Below are positions 28,472 to 37,710 of a stretch of 64,000 bases of DNA, piece by piece. The notes under the pieces were generated by a model, which did no database searches, was not told the origin of the DNA, and was given only the letters and a program-made list of their open reading frames with translations. The position numbers and the translations under genes were made by a program. Source of the DNA: Arthrobacter sp. JZ12 (GTDB lineage: Bacteria > Actinomycetota > Actinomycetes > Actinomycetales > Micrococcaceae); contig NZ_CP045246.1 of assembly GCF_035189165.1 (NCBI RefSeq), positions 1 through 64,000 of the forward strand, given 5' to 3'. Every line of letters begins with the position of its first letter. Within the stretch, counting starts at the first letter, position 1.

Positions 28472-31400
28472 CAGCGGAAGTCCCTCGATCTGGTGGTCGC
28501 CTTGAGTCGGAGCAGCTCGAACTTGTCGGCCACCAGATTGACCACTCCTTCATTTGACCGCTCCAGCACCCCGCGGACCAGGACACTGCTTGCCTCCCGG
28601 GCTATGCGTCGATACCGCTGCCACACTCCGACAGAGCAGATGACGTTCACCAGTCCTGTTTCGTCCTCGAGGTTCATGAAGGTTATTCCGCTGGCCGTGG
28701 CCGGGCGCTGCCGGTGGGTGACAACTCCGCCCACCTCCACCCTCCGCCCCGATTCGGCAGAGAGGAGGTCAGCAGCAGATAGTGCGCCCCGGCGTCGCAG
28801 GCGTTCCCGGACATGCCGTACCGGATGGTCATCGGTAGTGATTCCGGTGGACCAAAGGTCGGCAGCCACGCGGTCGACGTCGGAAAGGTCCGGAAACAGG
28901 GGCGGCTGGATGTAGGCGGTGGTCCCTTTGATCTGGCCATCCCGCTCGGTTGAGGCGGGACCGGCATGCCACAGGGCTTCCCGCTGGGACAGTCCTATGG
29001 AATCGAATGCCCCGGCAGCAGCCAGCGCCTCGAGCTGGTTGGAGTTGAGCCCGGTTCTGCGTGCGAGGTCACCCATGCTCTCGAATGGACCGTTTGCCTC
29101 ACGCTCTTCCACTATGACCTTTGCGAGTTTCTTGCCGACCGATTGCACGCTGTCCAGGCCCAGGCGGACTGCGAAGTTCCCATCCCTGCGATGGGCGGTG
29201 GAATCAAACGGCACGCTCCGGTCGAACGGACCCACTGGGGGCTGCTGGAAATTCAGGCAGTCGCTGGAACCGGTGGGGCCGGTGCCTGCACCGGAGATAA
29301 GTTCAAGGTCGGCGTGGATTCCGGAGAGAAGGATGTCGGGACGAAGCACCTGCACGCCGTGTCGGCGGGCATCGGCTACCAGCGTCTGCGGTGAGTAGAA
29401 GCCCATGGGCTGTGCACGCAGGAGCGATGCAAGAAATGCTCCCGGGTAGTGGAGCCGCAGCCATGCGCTGGCATACACCAACAGGGCAAAGCTGATTGAG
29501 TGGCTTTCGGCAAAGCCGAAGTTGGCGAACGCCTGAATCTTCCGGTAGACGGAATCGGCGACCTCTCCGGTGATCCCGTTTTCTTTCATGCCCTGGTACA
29601 GCTTTTCCTTCAGGGTGTCGATCCTTTCCAAGCCGCGCTTTGAGCCCATTGCCCTGCGCAGTTGGTCGGCGTCGGCTCCCGAGCAGTTTCCGACCACCAT
29701 GGCCATCTGCATGAGCTGTTCCTGGAAGAGCGGGACGCCGAGGGTACGTTTGAGCACCGGCACGAGTTTGGGATGCAGGTAGCTTTCTTCCTCCTCGCCC
29801 AGTTTCCGCTTGATATAGGGGTGCACTGCGCCGCCCTGGATGGGGCCGGGACGCACCAGGGCAACCTCGATAACGAGGTCGTAGAACCGGCGTGGCTGCA
29901 GCCTTGGCAACATGCCCATCTGGGCACGGCTTTCCACCTGGAACACGCCGATGGAATCGGCAAAACACAGTTGGTCGTAGACGCCCTGCTCCTCGCGCGG
30001 CATGGTGTGCAGGGTCCACTCCTCGCCGAAGTGCTTTGCCACCAGGTCGAAGTTGTACTGGATGGCAGCCATGATGCCGAGCCCCAGGAGGTCGAACTTC
30101 ACCAGGCCCATCCAGGCGCAATCGTCCTTGTCCCACTGCAGGACGGTTCGCCCCTCCATGCGCCCGTGCTCAATGGGACAGACCTCCCCGACGGGCCGGT
30201 CGGTGAGGACCATGCCCCCGGAATGGATTCCCATGTGTCGAGGGAACTTGAGCACGCTCTGTGCCAGTTCCACCACCGGGTCGGGGATGTCGTGGTCATC
30301 GCTGGAAAGCAGGGCCCCCCAGCGCTCCACCTGCCGGGACCACGCATCCTGTTGGCCGGGGCTGTGTCCGAGGGCCTTGGCCATGTCACGCACAGCGAAC
30401 TTGGGACGGTAGGTGATGACGTTGGCGACTTGCGCCGCGTTGAAACGGCCGTATTTTTCGTAAACGTACTGGATGACTTCCTCACGGCGGTCGGAATCGA
30501 AGTCGACGTCAATATCGGGCTCCTCATCCCGCAGGCTGGAGAGGAACCGTTCGAAGGGGAGGTCGTAGAGGATGGAGTCGACGGCGGTGATCTCCAGCAG
30601 GTAGCACACTGCGGAGTTGGCTGCGGATCCACGGCCCTGGCAGAGGATGCCCCTGCTTCGGGCAAACTGGACCAGGTCATGGACGATCAGGAAGTAGCCC
30701 GGGAAGTCCTTCTCCTCAATGACCTTCAGTTCCTTCTCGATCCGCTCAACCACATCTTCGCGCCCGGGGTAGAACTTGGCGGCGCCTTCCCACACCAGTT
30801 TCCGCAGCCAGCTCATCTGGGTGTGGCCCTCGGGCAGGCTGAGTTTCGGCAAGCCAGGCTTGACGCTGCTGAGTGTGAAGGCCAGGTCGTCGGCCAGTTC
30901 CACCGTGCGTTCCACTGCTCCCGGGTACGCTGCGAAGCGCGCAGCCATTTCCGCCCCGCTCCGTAGATGCGCCGAGCCCGACGCCGGCAGCCACCCGTTC
31001 ATGTCATCGAGCGACCTGCGCGCTCGGACTGCGGCCACCGCAGTGGCCACCCGGTGCTGCCCGGGTACGGCGTAATGCACATTATTGGTGGCCACGACGG
31101 GAAGTCCAAGACGGGTGGCGATCTCCCATAGGGCGTCATTGTGCGCACTGTCCAAGGGGTTGCCGTGGTCATAGAGCTCGACGGCGACATTACCTGCACC
31201 GAACAGCTCCACCAGGTGCCGCGTTTCCCGTTCCGCTTCCCCAATGCCTCCGTTGAGGAGTGCGTGCCGGACTGATCCCTTCCTGCATCCGGTCAGGATC
31301 ATCCAGTTGTTGTTGGCCCTGCCGGCGAGCTCGGTGAGGTTGTACCGGGGCTTGCCCTTCTCGGCGTCCTGCTTGAGATGCGCCTCGGTTATTGCCGCGG

Positions 31401-31878
31401 CAAGCCGGTGGTAGCCCTCCGCACCGCGGGCAAGAACAAGCAGGTGGCGGCCCTCAGGGTCCGGTTCCCCGTTCTGGGGTCTGCTCAGTTCAAGGGAGAG
31501 CTCGGTGCCGTACACGGTGGATAACCCGGGGTGCTTTTCGGCTGCTTCGGCCATGTGGACCACGCCGTAGAGGCCGTCATGGTCGGTCAACGCCAGTCCA
31601 TGGAGCCGGAGCCGGTGTGCTTCCTCAACCAGCTGCTCAGGGCTGGCTGCACCATCGAGGAAACTGAAGTTCGAATGTACGTGCAGTTCCGCGTACGGCA
31701 CCACGGGACCGTCCGGAGCTGGCTCTGTTTCCTCGGGGGCAAGATACGGATGGCGCTTCAGCGACCAGGCCGGACTGTCACCGCCATCTGCGCCCAGGGG
31801 AGGTGCACCGGGTCTACGCCTGTCAGAGAGTGTCCGCTCGAATTCTGACCAGGGGATAGGAGGGTTGTTGAATCCCAT
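28471..31878 (-). CDS. dnaE2: Error-prone DNA polymerase DnaE2
   Basis: A C-family polymerase for damage-induced translesion synthesis. The 1135-residue product has an N-terminal PHP domain (YAELHVHSNFSFLDGAAS), the polymerase active-site motif PDIDVDFDSDRREEV, and a C-terminal OB-fold (RVEVGGVVTHRQRP, ITFMNLEDETGLVNVI). DnaE2 proteins are typically about 1050-1150 residues. It lies 32 bases after imuB and forms the SOS mutasome with ImuA' and ImuB. Expression should follow the LexA box ahead of imuA'. Confidence 0.95.
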   Translation of the reverse strand: MGFNNPPIPWSEFERTLSDRRRPGAPPLGADGGDSPAWSLKRHPYLAPEETEPAPDGPVVPYAELHVHSNFSFLDGAASPEQLVEEAHRLRLHGLALTDHDGLYGVVHMAEAAEKHPGLSTVYGTELSLELSRPQNGEPDPEGRHLLVLARGAEGYHRLAAAITEAHLKQDAEKGKPRYNLTELAGRANNNWMILTGCRKGSVRHALLNGGIGEAERETRHLVELFGAGNVAVELYDHGNPLDSAHNDALWEIATRLGLPVVATNNVHYAVPGQHRVATAVAAVRARRSLDDMNGWLPASGSAHLRSGAEMAARFAAYPGAVERTVELADDLAFTLSSVKPGLPKLSLPEGHTQMSWLRKLVWEGAAKFYPGREDVVERIEKELKVIEEKDFPGYFLIVHDLVQFARSRGILCQGRGSAANSAVCYLLEITAVDSILYDLPFERFLSSLRDEEPDIDVDFDSDRREEVIQYVYEKYGRFNAAQVANVITYRPKFAVRDMAKALGHSPGQQDAWSRQVERWGALLSSDDHDIPDPVVELAQSVLKFPRHMGIHSGGMVLTDRPVGEVCPIEHGRMEGRTVLQWDKDDCAWMGLVKFDLLGLGIMAAIQYNFDLVAKHFGEEWTLHTMPREEQGVYDQLCFADSIGVFQVESRAQMGMLPRLQPRRFYDLVIEVALVRPGPIQGGAVHPYIKRKLGEEEESYLHPKLVPVLKRTLGVPLFQEQLMQMAMVVGNCSGADADQLRRAMGSKRGLERIDTLKEKLYQGMKENGITGEVADSVYRKIQAFANFGFAESHSISFALLVYASAWLRLHYPGAFLASLLRAQPMGFYSPQTLVADARRHGVQVLRPDILLSGIHADLELISGAGTGPTGSSDCLNFQQPPVGPFDRSVPFDSTAHRRDGNFAVRLGLDSVQSVGKKLAKVIVEEREANGPFESMGDLARRTGLNSNQLEALAAAGAFDSIGLSQREALWHAGPASTERDGQIKGTTAYIQPPLFPDLSDVDRVAADLWSTGITTDDHPVRHVRERLRRRGALSAADLLSAESGRRVEVGGVVTHRQRPATASGITFMNLEDETGLVNVICSVGVWQRYRRIAREASSVLVRGVLERSNEGVVNLVADKFELLRLKATTRSRDFR

Positions 31879-31910
31879 GTCAGGCCACCCCGCCCGCGGG
31901 GAGGTAATGC

Positions 31911-33521
31911 CTAGTCATAGCTGGCCTCCGCCCACCAGCGGTGATTCTCCAGGAGCAGCAACCAGGCAGCACCGGACTCATCCACAACCTGGAACCGGTT
32001 GAGCGTACGCCCGTTCGAATCCCACCAGCGCTCGGTGATTGGCCAGGGACCTGCCCAGGAAGCGATGGTTGACCGGGTGGAAGCGGTACCCGGCATGGCA
32101 GCGAAGACAGCCGGAGTTGAGGTGAGGAGACCACGATTGTCGACGTCCACGCTGTTCCCGGCACTATCCAAAACCTGGACGGGAAGCGGCTCATCAAAGA
32201 CGGTTGCCGGCACCGGACCCGGAACCTGGCCTGGCCAGGGAAGTTCGCGGCTTTTTGCTGCGGCTTCAGACGGTGGATCTCCCCAGGGAATGAAAACCCG
32301 CCTGTCTGTGAGCATTCGGCCACCGGCCACCATGGCCGTAAGCACCGCCCCATGTCCGAGCATGCTCTGGACCCTGGCAAGACCGTGGTGGATGTTCTCG
32401 TCTGGTCCGGTTCCCCACAGGCCGTCCGCGTGATCACTAAGATCTTCCACGATTTCCGGCAGGAGTTGCACACGGCTTATTCCTGAACTGAGCCCGTGCT
32501 CAACGTTTCCGCTTCCCTGCAGCTGCCACCGCACCCTATCCAGCACGTCATCGGCATCAAACCAGCGGGGATGTCTCCACAGACGTTCCGATTCTTCACC
32601 TGACTCTGACTGCAGCCTTATCACCAGGACCGTGCACACCAGGCCCGTATCCCGCAGCCGGTCCACAAACTTCTCCGCGGACAGCCGCAGGGTAAAGGTG
32701 AGTTCATCAATTCGGACCAGCGGGGGCTCGCAATGCACGACGACGTCGAGTTCCGCAGGCGGTTTTCTCTCCACCACACTGCGGTGGTCTTGACCGCTTG
32801 CCTTGAGGTGGGCCAGGGCGCCCTCCGCGCCGAAACGGTTTCTGACGTCGGTGGAGGCAAGCGCTGCAAAATCACCCAGTGTGCGGATACCCAACCGGCG
32901 GAGGATGACCGCGAGTTCCGGTTCCTCCAGGACTTCCAGTGGAAAACTGCCCAGGAATGAAGCGGACTCTCCGGGCGGAACGACCCAGACAGCATCAGTT
33001 GCCGGGTCATCCAGATGTTCAGTTGACCGGGCAGCGTGTTCCGCCGCAAAAGGACTGTCAGCGATTCCCACCCTTGCCGCGGTAAGTCCCATTGTTGCCA
33101 GGGCTTTCAGCAGGACCGTCGCGGCACGATCTTCACTTCCGTAGTATCGAGCCGGGCCCTGGGCGTGGAGGGCACAGAGCCCGGGCCGAACCAGCTGAAC
33201 CCCGGGCATGATCTTCTCCACCGCAGCAATAACGGGTTCGAAGGTTCTGGCGTCCAGCGCAGGATCATAGGGAAGAACGGTGAGGCTGGTGCACCGTGCC
33301 TGGGCTTCGCGGAGGCGAAGCCCGCGCTTGACTCCCTGCTCCCGGGCCGAGGGTGAGCAGGCGAAAACCTCGCCTTTTTCGATAAGCGCCACGGCGTGCT
33401 CCGGTGACAGTCCATGCTCCCGGAGAGCTGCGGTGATGGGCCAGTCAGGGCACCAGAGAACCATGGTGCGGGTAGCGGTGGGGGATGCCGGTACGCTCCG
33501 GCTTTGCGTCCGGGGCTTCAT
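31911..33521 (-). CDS. imuB: ImuB, catalytically inactive Y-family polymerase homologue
   Basis: ImuB is the adaptor of the mutasome, bridging DnaE2, ImuA' and the beta clamp. The 536-residue protein has the Y-family fold (VLWCPDWPITAALREHG at the N-terminus). At the second catalytic motif it reads LVRPGLCALHAQGPARYYG, without the Asp-Glu pair needed for catalysis, as is known for ImuB. A DGLWG motif near residue 370 may be a degenerate clamp-binding motif. It overlaps imuA' by four bases. Confidence 0.9.
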   Translation of the reverse strand: MKPRTQSRSVPASPTATRTMVLWCPDWPITAALREHGLSPEHAVALIEKGEVFACSPSAREQGVKRGLRLREAQARCTSLTVLPYDPALDARTFEPVIAAVEKIMPGVQLVRPGLCALHAQGPARYYGSEDRAATVLLKALATMGLTAARVGIADSPFAAEHAARSTEHLDDPATDAVWVVPPGESASFLGSFPLEVLEEPELAVILRRLGIRTLGDFAALASTDVRNRFGAEGALAHLKASGQDHRSVVERKPPAELDVVVHCEPPLVRIDELTFTLRLSAEKFVDRLRDTGLVCTVLVIRLQSESGEESERLWRHPRWFDADDVLDRVRWQLQGSGNVEHGLSSGISRVQLLPEIVEDLSDHADGLWGTGPDENIHHGLARVQSMLGHGAVLTAMVAGGRMLTDRRVFIPWGDPPSEAAAKSRELPWPGQVPGPVPATVFDEPLPVQVLDSAGNSVDVDNRGLLTSTPAVFAAMPGTASTRSTIASWAGPWPITERWWDSNGRTLNRFQVVDESGAAWLLLLENHRWWAEASYD

Positions 33522-34276
33522 GACGCGCGGGATGCTTCAGGGAAGTATTCCTGCCGGCCTGTCCGGGCAGGAGTTTCAGCACGGGGTCCGTGCTGGAAAT
33601 CCGGCAACCATAGATCAGCAGTGCGGGAACGGCCGCCCGCGCTCGCCGTGATCCTCATTCGGCGGCTTCGAAGATGCCCGGTGCCAGCGCCAAGGCCTTG
33701 CCAGTTGCTTCCGGTCACGCTGAGGCTTGCATCGCTCTGCGGCCAGTGCCCCATGGTTACCAGGGCGGCGCCCCGCTGGCGCACGCGGGCCATGAGGCGT
33801 GAAGCATCGGCCGGGGCTACATGCTTTGGCGCACAGGTGAGGACTACTGAAACCACGTCAATCATTGCTGCAGTGACCGAAAGCCACTGATCTCCGGGAT
33901 GGGGCACCAGGACCAGCTTGTCCAGCGCTATGCCGAGGCTTGCAGCCGCTTCCACGCTGAAGGTCGGCATGCCTATGACGCTGCACCAGGCTCCTGCGCC
34001 TGAGGGGCCTGCAAGCATTGCCATGGCGAGCGTGGTGGAGTTGCTGACCGAGTAGGCAGCCCCTGCCTGCAACCCGCCTCCCGGAAGAATTCCCGCAAGA
34101 ACCGGAACAGTGGGCAACAGCCGCGACGAAGGCCGGCTCTTTTGCATGGAGTTGATCCGGGACTGCAACTCGGCTTTGAGTTGGGCCTTGCGTTCAAGGG
34201 CAGACAGCGGCTTCCGTGCGCCCTGCGGAGAGTGCTCCGGAGGTGCCGCGAGGGAGACGGCTGCTGCTGAATTCAC
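33518..34276 (-). CDS. imuA': ImuA', SOS mutagenesis cassette protein
   Basis: First gene of the imuA'-imuB-dnaE2 cassette. The 252-residue protein is a distant RecA-like family member. It has a basic helix (LERKAQLKAELQSRINSMQKS, 27-47), a glycine-rich GGGLQAGAAYSV region, and LVLVPHPGDQWLSVTAAMIDVVSVVL in the core. In mycobacteria it is needed for DnaE2-dependent mutagenesis. GTG 34276 has no Shine-Dalgarno. A -35/-10 pair (TTGACT, 17 bases, GAATAT) ends five bases upstream, so the message is probably leaderless. Confidence 0.88.
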   Translation of the reverse strand: MNSAAAVSLAAPPEHSPQGARKPLSALERKAQLKAELQSRINSMQKSRPSSRLLPTVPVLAGILPGGGLQAGAAYSVSNSTTLAMAMLAGPSGAGAWCSVIGMPTFSVEAAASLGIALDKLVLVPHPGDQWLSVTAAMIDVVSVVLTCAPKHVAPADASRLMARVRQRGAALVTMGHWPQSDASLSVTGSNWQGLGAGTGHLRSRRMRITASAGGRSRTADLWLPDFQHGPRAETPARTGRQEYFPEASRAS

Positions 34277-34281
34277 ACTTA

Positions 34282-34310
34282 ATATTCGAACGCGTGTTCG
34301 ATTAAGTCAA
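34282..34310 (-). promoter_or_regulatory. LexA-controlled promoter of imuA'-imuB-dnaE2
   Basis: A perfect actinobacterial SOS box, TCGAAC-GCGT-GTTCGA, lies at 34286-34301. On the minus strand it sits between a -35 TTGACT (34310-34305) and a -10 GAATAT (34287-34282), so LexA binding would block polymerase. The consensus TCGAAC-N4-GTTCGA is established for Gram-positive LexA. Confidence 0.9.
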
Positions 34311-34357
34311 TCGGGATGCCAGCTTGGGGAGGAGCGATATTCCAGTAGCCTGTCACC

Positions 34358-35059
34358 ATGTGCGGACGCTTTGTAGTGGCAGGCTCCAACAAGGATCTGG
34401 TGGATCTTTTCGACGTGGATACGGTGGGCGAGAACCTTCCCGAACCGTCCTGGAACATCAGCCCCACGGACCCTATCCGGGTGGTGCTCGAATCACTGAA
34501 GGAGAACCACGTCACCCGCCGCATGGAGGCGGCACGGTGGTGGCTGACGCCGTCGTTTTCAAAGGAATTGAAGACAAAGGCGCCCACCTTCAATGCCCGC
34601 GCCGAAACGGTGGGCAGCAAGCCCACGTTCAAGCCGTCACTGGAGAGTCGACGGGCGCTCATCCCCGCCAGCGGTTACTACGAGTGGCGCACCGAAGGGA
34701 AAACCAAGACTCCGTTCTATATCCACTTGCCCGGCGAGCCGGTGGTTTTCGCCGGCCTGTATGCGTGGTGGCGGAACCCCGAACTACCGGACGACCATCC
34801 CCAGCGGTGGGTCCTTTCCTCGACCATCCTGACCCGGGAAGCAGTGGGGCCGGTGGCGGAAATCCATGACCGCACCCCGGTGACCCTGCCGCGCAAATTC
34901 TGGAACGAGTGGCTCAACCCCCGCACCAAGGGAACCCAGGAACTGGCCGACGAAGCGGTAGCTGCCGCCACACCAGTGGGAGAGCGGCTGCAGTTCCACG
35001 AGGTCCGACCGGTCCGCGACGACAGCCCCCTGCTGATCGAGCCGCTGAACCCCGCCTGA
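34358..35059 (+). CDS. SOS response-associated peptidase (SRAP / YedK / HMCES family)
   Basis: SRAP proteins form a protective DNA-protein crosslink with abasic sites in single-stranded DNA. After Met removal the catalytic Cys2 (MCGRF) would be N-terminal. The conserved Asn (FNARAET), Glu (ASGYYEWR) and His (IHDRTPVTLP) are present. Length 233 is typical. It is divergent from imuA' and shares its 81-base control region. The promoter looks leaderless, with TTGGGG (34324), 16 bases, TAGCCT (34346) and then six bases to ATG. Whether the LexA box also controls it is uncertain because the box lies upstream of this -35. Confidence 0.94.
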   Translation: MCGRFVVAGSNKDLVDLFDVDTVGENLPEPSWNISPTDPIRVVLESLKENHVTRRMEAARWWLTPSFSKELKTKAPTFNARAETVGSKPTFKPSLESRRALIPASGYYEWRTEGKTKTPFYIHLPGEPVVFAGLYAWWRNPELPDDHPQRWVLSSTILTREAVGPVAEIHDRTPVTLPRKFWNEWLNPRTKGTQELADEAVAAATPVGERLQFHEVRPVRDDSPLLIEPLNPA

Positions 35060-35063
35060 GGAG

Positions 35064-35444
35064 TCAGCCCTTGGCGCGCCGCGCTTCCTTGACGCGCTTT
35101 TCCTCCGCACGTACCTGCGCCATGGTGGACCGCTCCGCAACCAGCCACTCTGGGGGCGACTGCAGCAGCTCGGTGATCTCCGCCGTCGTCAGCGGTTCAG
35201 TTACCCCGCCGCGGGCGAGGCCGCTGATGGAGACGCCCAGTTTCTGCGCCACCACAGGGCGCGGGTGGGGGCCGGTACGGCGCAGCTCGGCGAGCCACTC
35301 GGGCGGGTTTTCCTGAAGGGCATTGAAGTCTTCGCGGGTGATGTCGTTGTCCTGGAAATCCCGGGGCGCCGCCGGAAGGTAAATGCCAAGCTTCTTTGCC
35401 GCCGTAGCGGGCTTCATGGTTTGCGGGGATTTCGCGGGAGTCAT
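35064..35444 (-). CDS. DUF5997 family protein
   Basis: A 126-residue soluble protein. It contains two short similar units, ENPPEWLAELRRTGPHPRPVVAQKLGVSISGLARGG and QSPPEWLVAERSTM, and a basic C-terminus (EEKRVKEARRAKG). DUF5997 genes are usually found beside a LysR-type effector-domain gene in actinobacteria, as here (divergent, 52 bases apart). Function is unknown; the internal helix-turn-helix-like segment and the pairing suggest a regulatory role, which is inference. Confidence 0.8.
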   Translation of the reverse strand: MTPAKSPQTMKPATAAKKLGIYLPAAPRDFQDNDITREDFNALQENPPEWLAELRRTGPHPRPVVAQKLGVSISGLARGGVTEPLTTAEITELLQSPPEWLVAERSTMAQVRAEEKRVKEARRAKG

Positions 35445-35496
35445 GGCTTAAGGGTACTGGGGCGCAAAGCGTACCGGGCTGGGATACTGTGAGCAC

Positions 35497-36228
35497 GTGT
35501 CCCAGCCCCAGCCTCCCGTTCTCCGCATCGGCTTTGTGCCGGGCGTGACGCCGGGCAAATGGTTGGGGCGCTGGCGCGAGCGGCATCCGCTCCTGCCGCT
35601 GGAGGCAGCAGAGTACGACGACGACGCGCTGGCTATAGCGCTGCGAAATGGTTCGGTGGATATCGCCTTTGTCCGGCTGCCGATCGACCGGGACGCGCTC
35701 AGCGTCATCCCGCTCTATGAAGAACTCGCGGTAGTGGCGGTTTCGAAAGAACACGAGCTTTCCCTGCTCGACGAGGTGCCCCTCGCGGACCTTGCAGCGG
35801 AGAACGTGCTCAACGTCGATGAATGCGGGGGAGCGCGGATGGCGTTGGAGGTGGCCGCGTCGGGGGCCGGCGTGGTTGTCCTGCCGATGGCCGTTGCCCG
35901 GCACTACAACCGGCGGGACGTGGTGGCCCGGGTTGTGCCGGAGGCTCCCGTCACCACGGTTGCCGTTGCCTGGGTTGCGGACAACACCACCGACGATATT
36001 GAGGAGTTCATCGGGATTGTGCGGGGCAGGACCGCCCGCAGTTCCCGGCAGCCGTCAGCCCAACAAAGCACTGCTCAGAAAGGCACTGCTCAGAAAGGCG
36101 TCGGCCAAAAAAGCACCGGCCAGAAAAACGCGCGCCAGAAAGATGGTGCGAAGAAGGCACGCGAAGCGGGGCGCAACCCAAGCCGCTCAAAAGGATCGGG
36201 CAGGAGCAACCGGGGCCGCCGTCGTTAG
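35497..36228 (+). CDS. LysR-type substrate-binding domain protein lacking an HTH, with basic repeat tail
   Basis: Residues 8-180 resemble the periplasmic-binding-like effector domain of LysR regulators (IGFVPGVTPGKWLGRWRERHP, VDIAFVRLPID, GAGVVVLPMAVARHY). There is no N-terminal helix-turn-helix. The C-terminal 55 residues are disordered, with a tandem pattern of about five residues around a QK core and many Lys/Arg. It may act with the neighbouring DUF5997 protein. GATACT lies eight bases before GTG 35497, suggesting a leaderless or very short leader. Confidence 0.8.
   Translation: MSQPQPPVLRIGFVPGVTPGKWLGRWRERHPLLPLEAAEYDDDALAIALRNGSVDIAFVRLPIDRDALSVIPLYEELAVVAVSKEHELSLLDEVPLADLAAENVLNVDECGGARMALEVAASGAGVVVLPMAVARHYNRRDVVARVVPEAPVTTVAVAWVADNTTDDIEEFIGIVRGRTARSSRQPSAQQSTAQKGTAQKGVGQKSTGQKNARQKDGAKKAREAGRNPSRSKGSGRSNRGRRR
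36058..36141 (+). repeat. In-frame 15-bp tandem repeats in the LysR-like gene
   Basis: About five imperfect copies of a 15-base unit (for example ACTGCTCAGAAAGGC twice in a row) encode the TAQKG-type units of the basic tail. They lie inside the coding region and keep the frame. Such tracts can vary in copy number between strains. Confidence 0.7.
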
Positions 36229-36230
36229 CG

Positions 36231-37607
36231 TCAGGACGCTTCGGCAGCCAGCGGTGGCTCACCGGCCAGGGCGGCTGGGACCCGGTGATCGGCGATGATC
36301 CGGGCATAGTGATGGAACGACGCCCGTGGCACACGGTCGAGGGTGGCCGGTTCCATGCGGATCAGCCCGAACTTCTTGGTGTAGCCCTCCTGCCATTCCC
36401 AGTTGTCAACGAGCGTCCAATGGAAGTAACCGCGCACATCCACTCCCTGCGCAATCGCGTTGCCCAGGGCAGTGAGGTGCTTCTCTAGGAATTCAATCCT
36501 GGCGGTGTCCTCCACGTTCCCGCCCGGGCCGTCGTCGTAGGCGCAGCCATTCTCGGTGATGTAGATCGGGGGGATGTTCGGGTACTGCTCCTTGAGTTGC
36601 GTGAGGATCGTGGTGAGGCCGCTGGGAATGACCGGCCAGTCGAAATCGGTTTTCGGCACGTCCGAATAGTCCTTCGGCATGAAGGGAACCGGGAAGAGCG
36701 GCGGTGCGGCACCGATCTTCGTTGGGAAGTAGTAGTTGATCCCGTAGAAATCCAGTGGTGTGGAGATAATTTCCATGTCGCCGTCCTGGATCACCTCAAA
36801 GGACATTCCCTCTATTTCCGCCAGATCGGGCGGGTATTCGCCGGTGAGCAGGGGGGCCGCGAACTGGCCGTTGTGGTAGTGGTCGTAAAGCAACGCCAGA
36901 TTCCTGTCCTTATCGGAATCACTGGCGGGTTCCACCGGCGAGTGGTTGTTGACCACGCCGATGGGAGTGTCCAGGGTTTCCCTCAGCACCCGCACGGCCC
37001 GGCCGTGGGCAAGCAGCAGGTGATGCCCAACAGAGAAGGCACTACCCAGCAGCATGAGTCCCGGTGCGGCCCTGCCGATGGCATGTCCGATGCCGGTGTG
37101 CACCACCGGCTCATTGACCGTCATCCACGCAGCCACCTTGCCGCCGAACTCGTCGCGAAGGATGCGGGTGTAGTCCGCGAACGCATCGATCGTGTCCCGG
37201 TTCTGCCAGCCGCCGGCGTCCTGCAGCGCCAGCGGAAGGTCCCAGTGGTACACCGTGACCCAGGGTTCGATGCCCCGTTCAAGCAGTGCGTCCAGTACCC
37301 GGTGATAGAACGCGACTCCCTCAGGATTTGCCGGACCCCGGCCGGTGGGCTGGATACGTGGCCAGGCGATGGACATGCGGTATGCCTTGCCGCCCAGCTG
37401 CTGCAGCAGGTCGAAATCCTCCTCAAACCGGTTGTAGTGGTCGCACGCGATGGCGGGGCTCGAAGCGTCGAGGATATTGCCGTGCTGGCTGGCGTATTCG
37501 TCCCAGATGCTCGGTCCGCGCCCGCCGTCATTCACGGCACCCTCGATCTGCGCCGCCGCCGTCGACGTTCCGAAAACGAACCCTTCCGGCAATCCGAACC
37601 TGCTCAT
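36231..37607 (-). CDS. Glycoside hydrolase family 1 beta-glucosidase
   Basis: It hydrolyses beta-glucosides, probably cytoplasmic (no signal peptide). The 458-residue protein has FGTSTAAAQIEGA at the N-terminus, the acid/base Glu in TVNEPVVH and the nucleophile Glu in YITENGCAYDD. ATG 37607 (MSRFGLPEGFVFG) is preceded by GAGGAG and is the family start, although the frame is open to 37889. There is no neighbouring sugar transporter, so the substrate is unknown. Confidence 0.94.
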   Translation of the reverse strand: MSRFGLPEGFVFGTSTAAAQIEGAVNDGGRGPSIWDEYASQHGNILDASSPAIACDHYNRFEEDFDLLQQLGGKAYRMSIAWPRIQPTGRGPANPEGVAFYHRVLDALLERGIEPWVTVYHWDLPLALQDAGGWQNRDTIDAFADYTRILRDEFGGKVAAWMTVNEPVVHTGIGHAIGRAAPGLMLLGSAFSVGHHLLLAHGRAVRVLRETLDTPIGVVNNHSPVEPASDSDKDRNLALLYDHYHNGQFAAPLLTGEYPPDLAEIEGMSFEVIQDGDMEIISTPLDFYGINYYFPTKIGAAPPLFPVPFMPKDYSDVPKTDFDWPVIPSGLTTILTQLKEQYPNIPPIYITENGCAYDDGPGGNVEDTARIEFLEKHLTALGNAIAQGVDVRGYFHWTLVDNWEWQEGYTKKFGLIRMEPATLDRVPRASFHHYARIIADHRVPAALAGEPPLAAEAS

Positions 37608-37710
37608 TGCGCTCCTCGACTCAGTGATCCCTTCACTAAAGAACTCCAGGACCACGGGAGTCAATGGCCGGTCCCAGTTTCTTCCCTGACAGGGCGGATA
37701 AAGTGCTTGC

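Noticed and set aside
29662-30966. A 434-codon + strand frame opposite dnaE2
   Set aside because: Composition mirrors the polymerase codons; no motif and no start signal.
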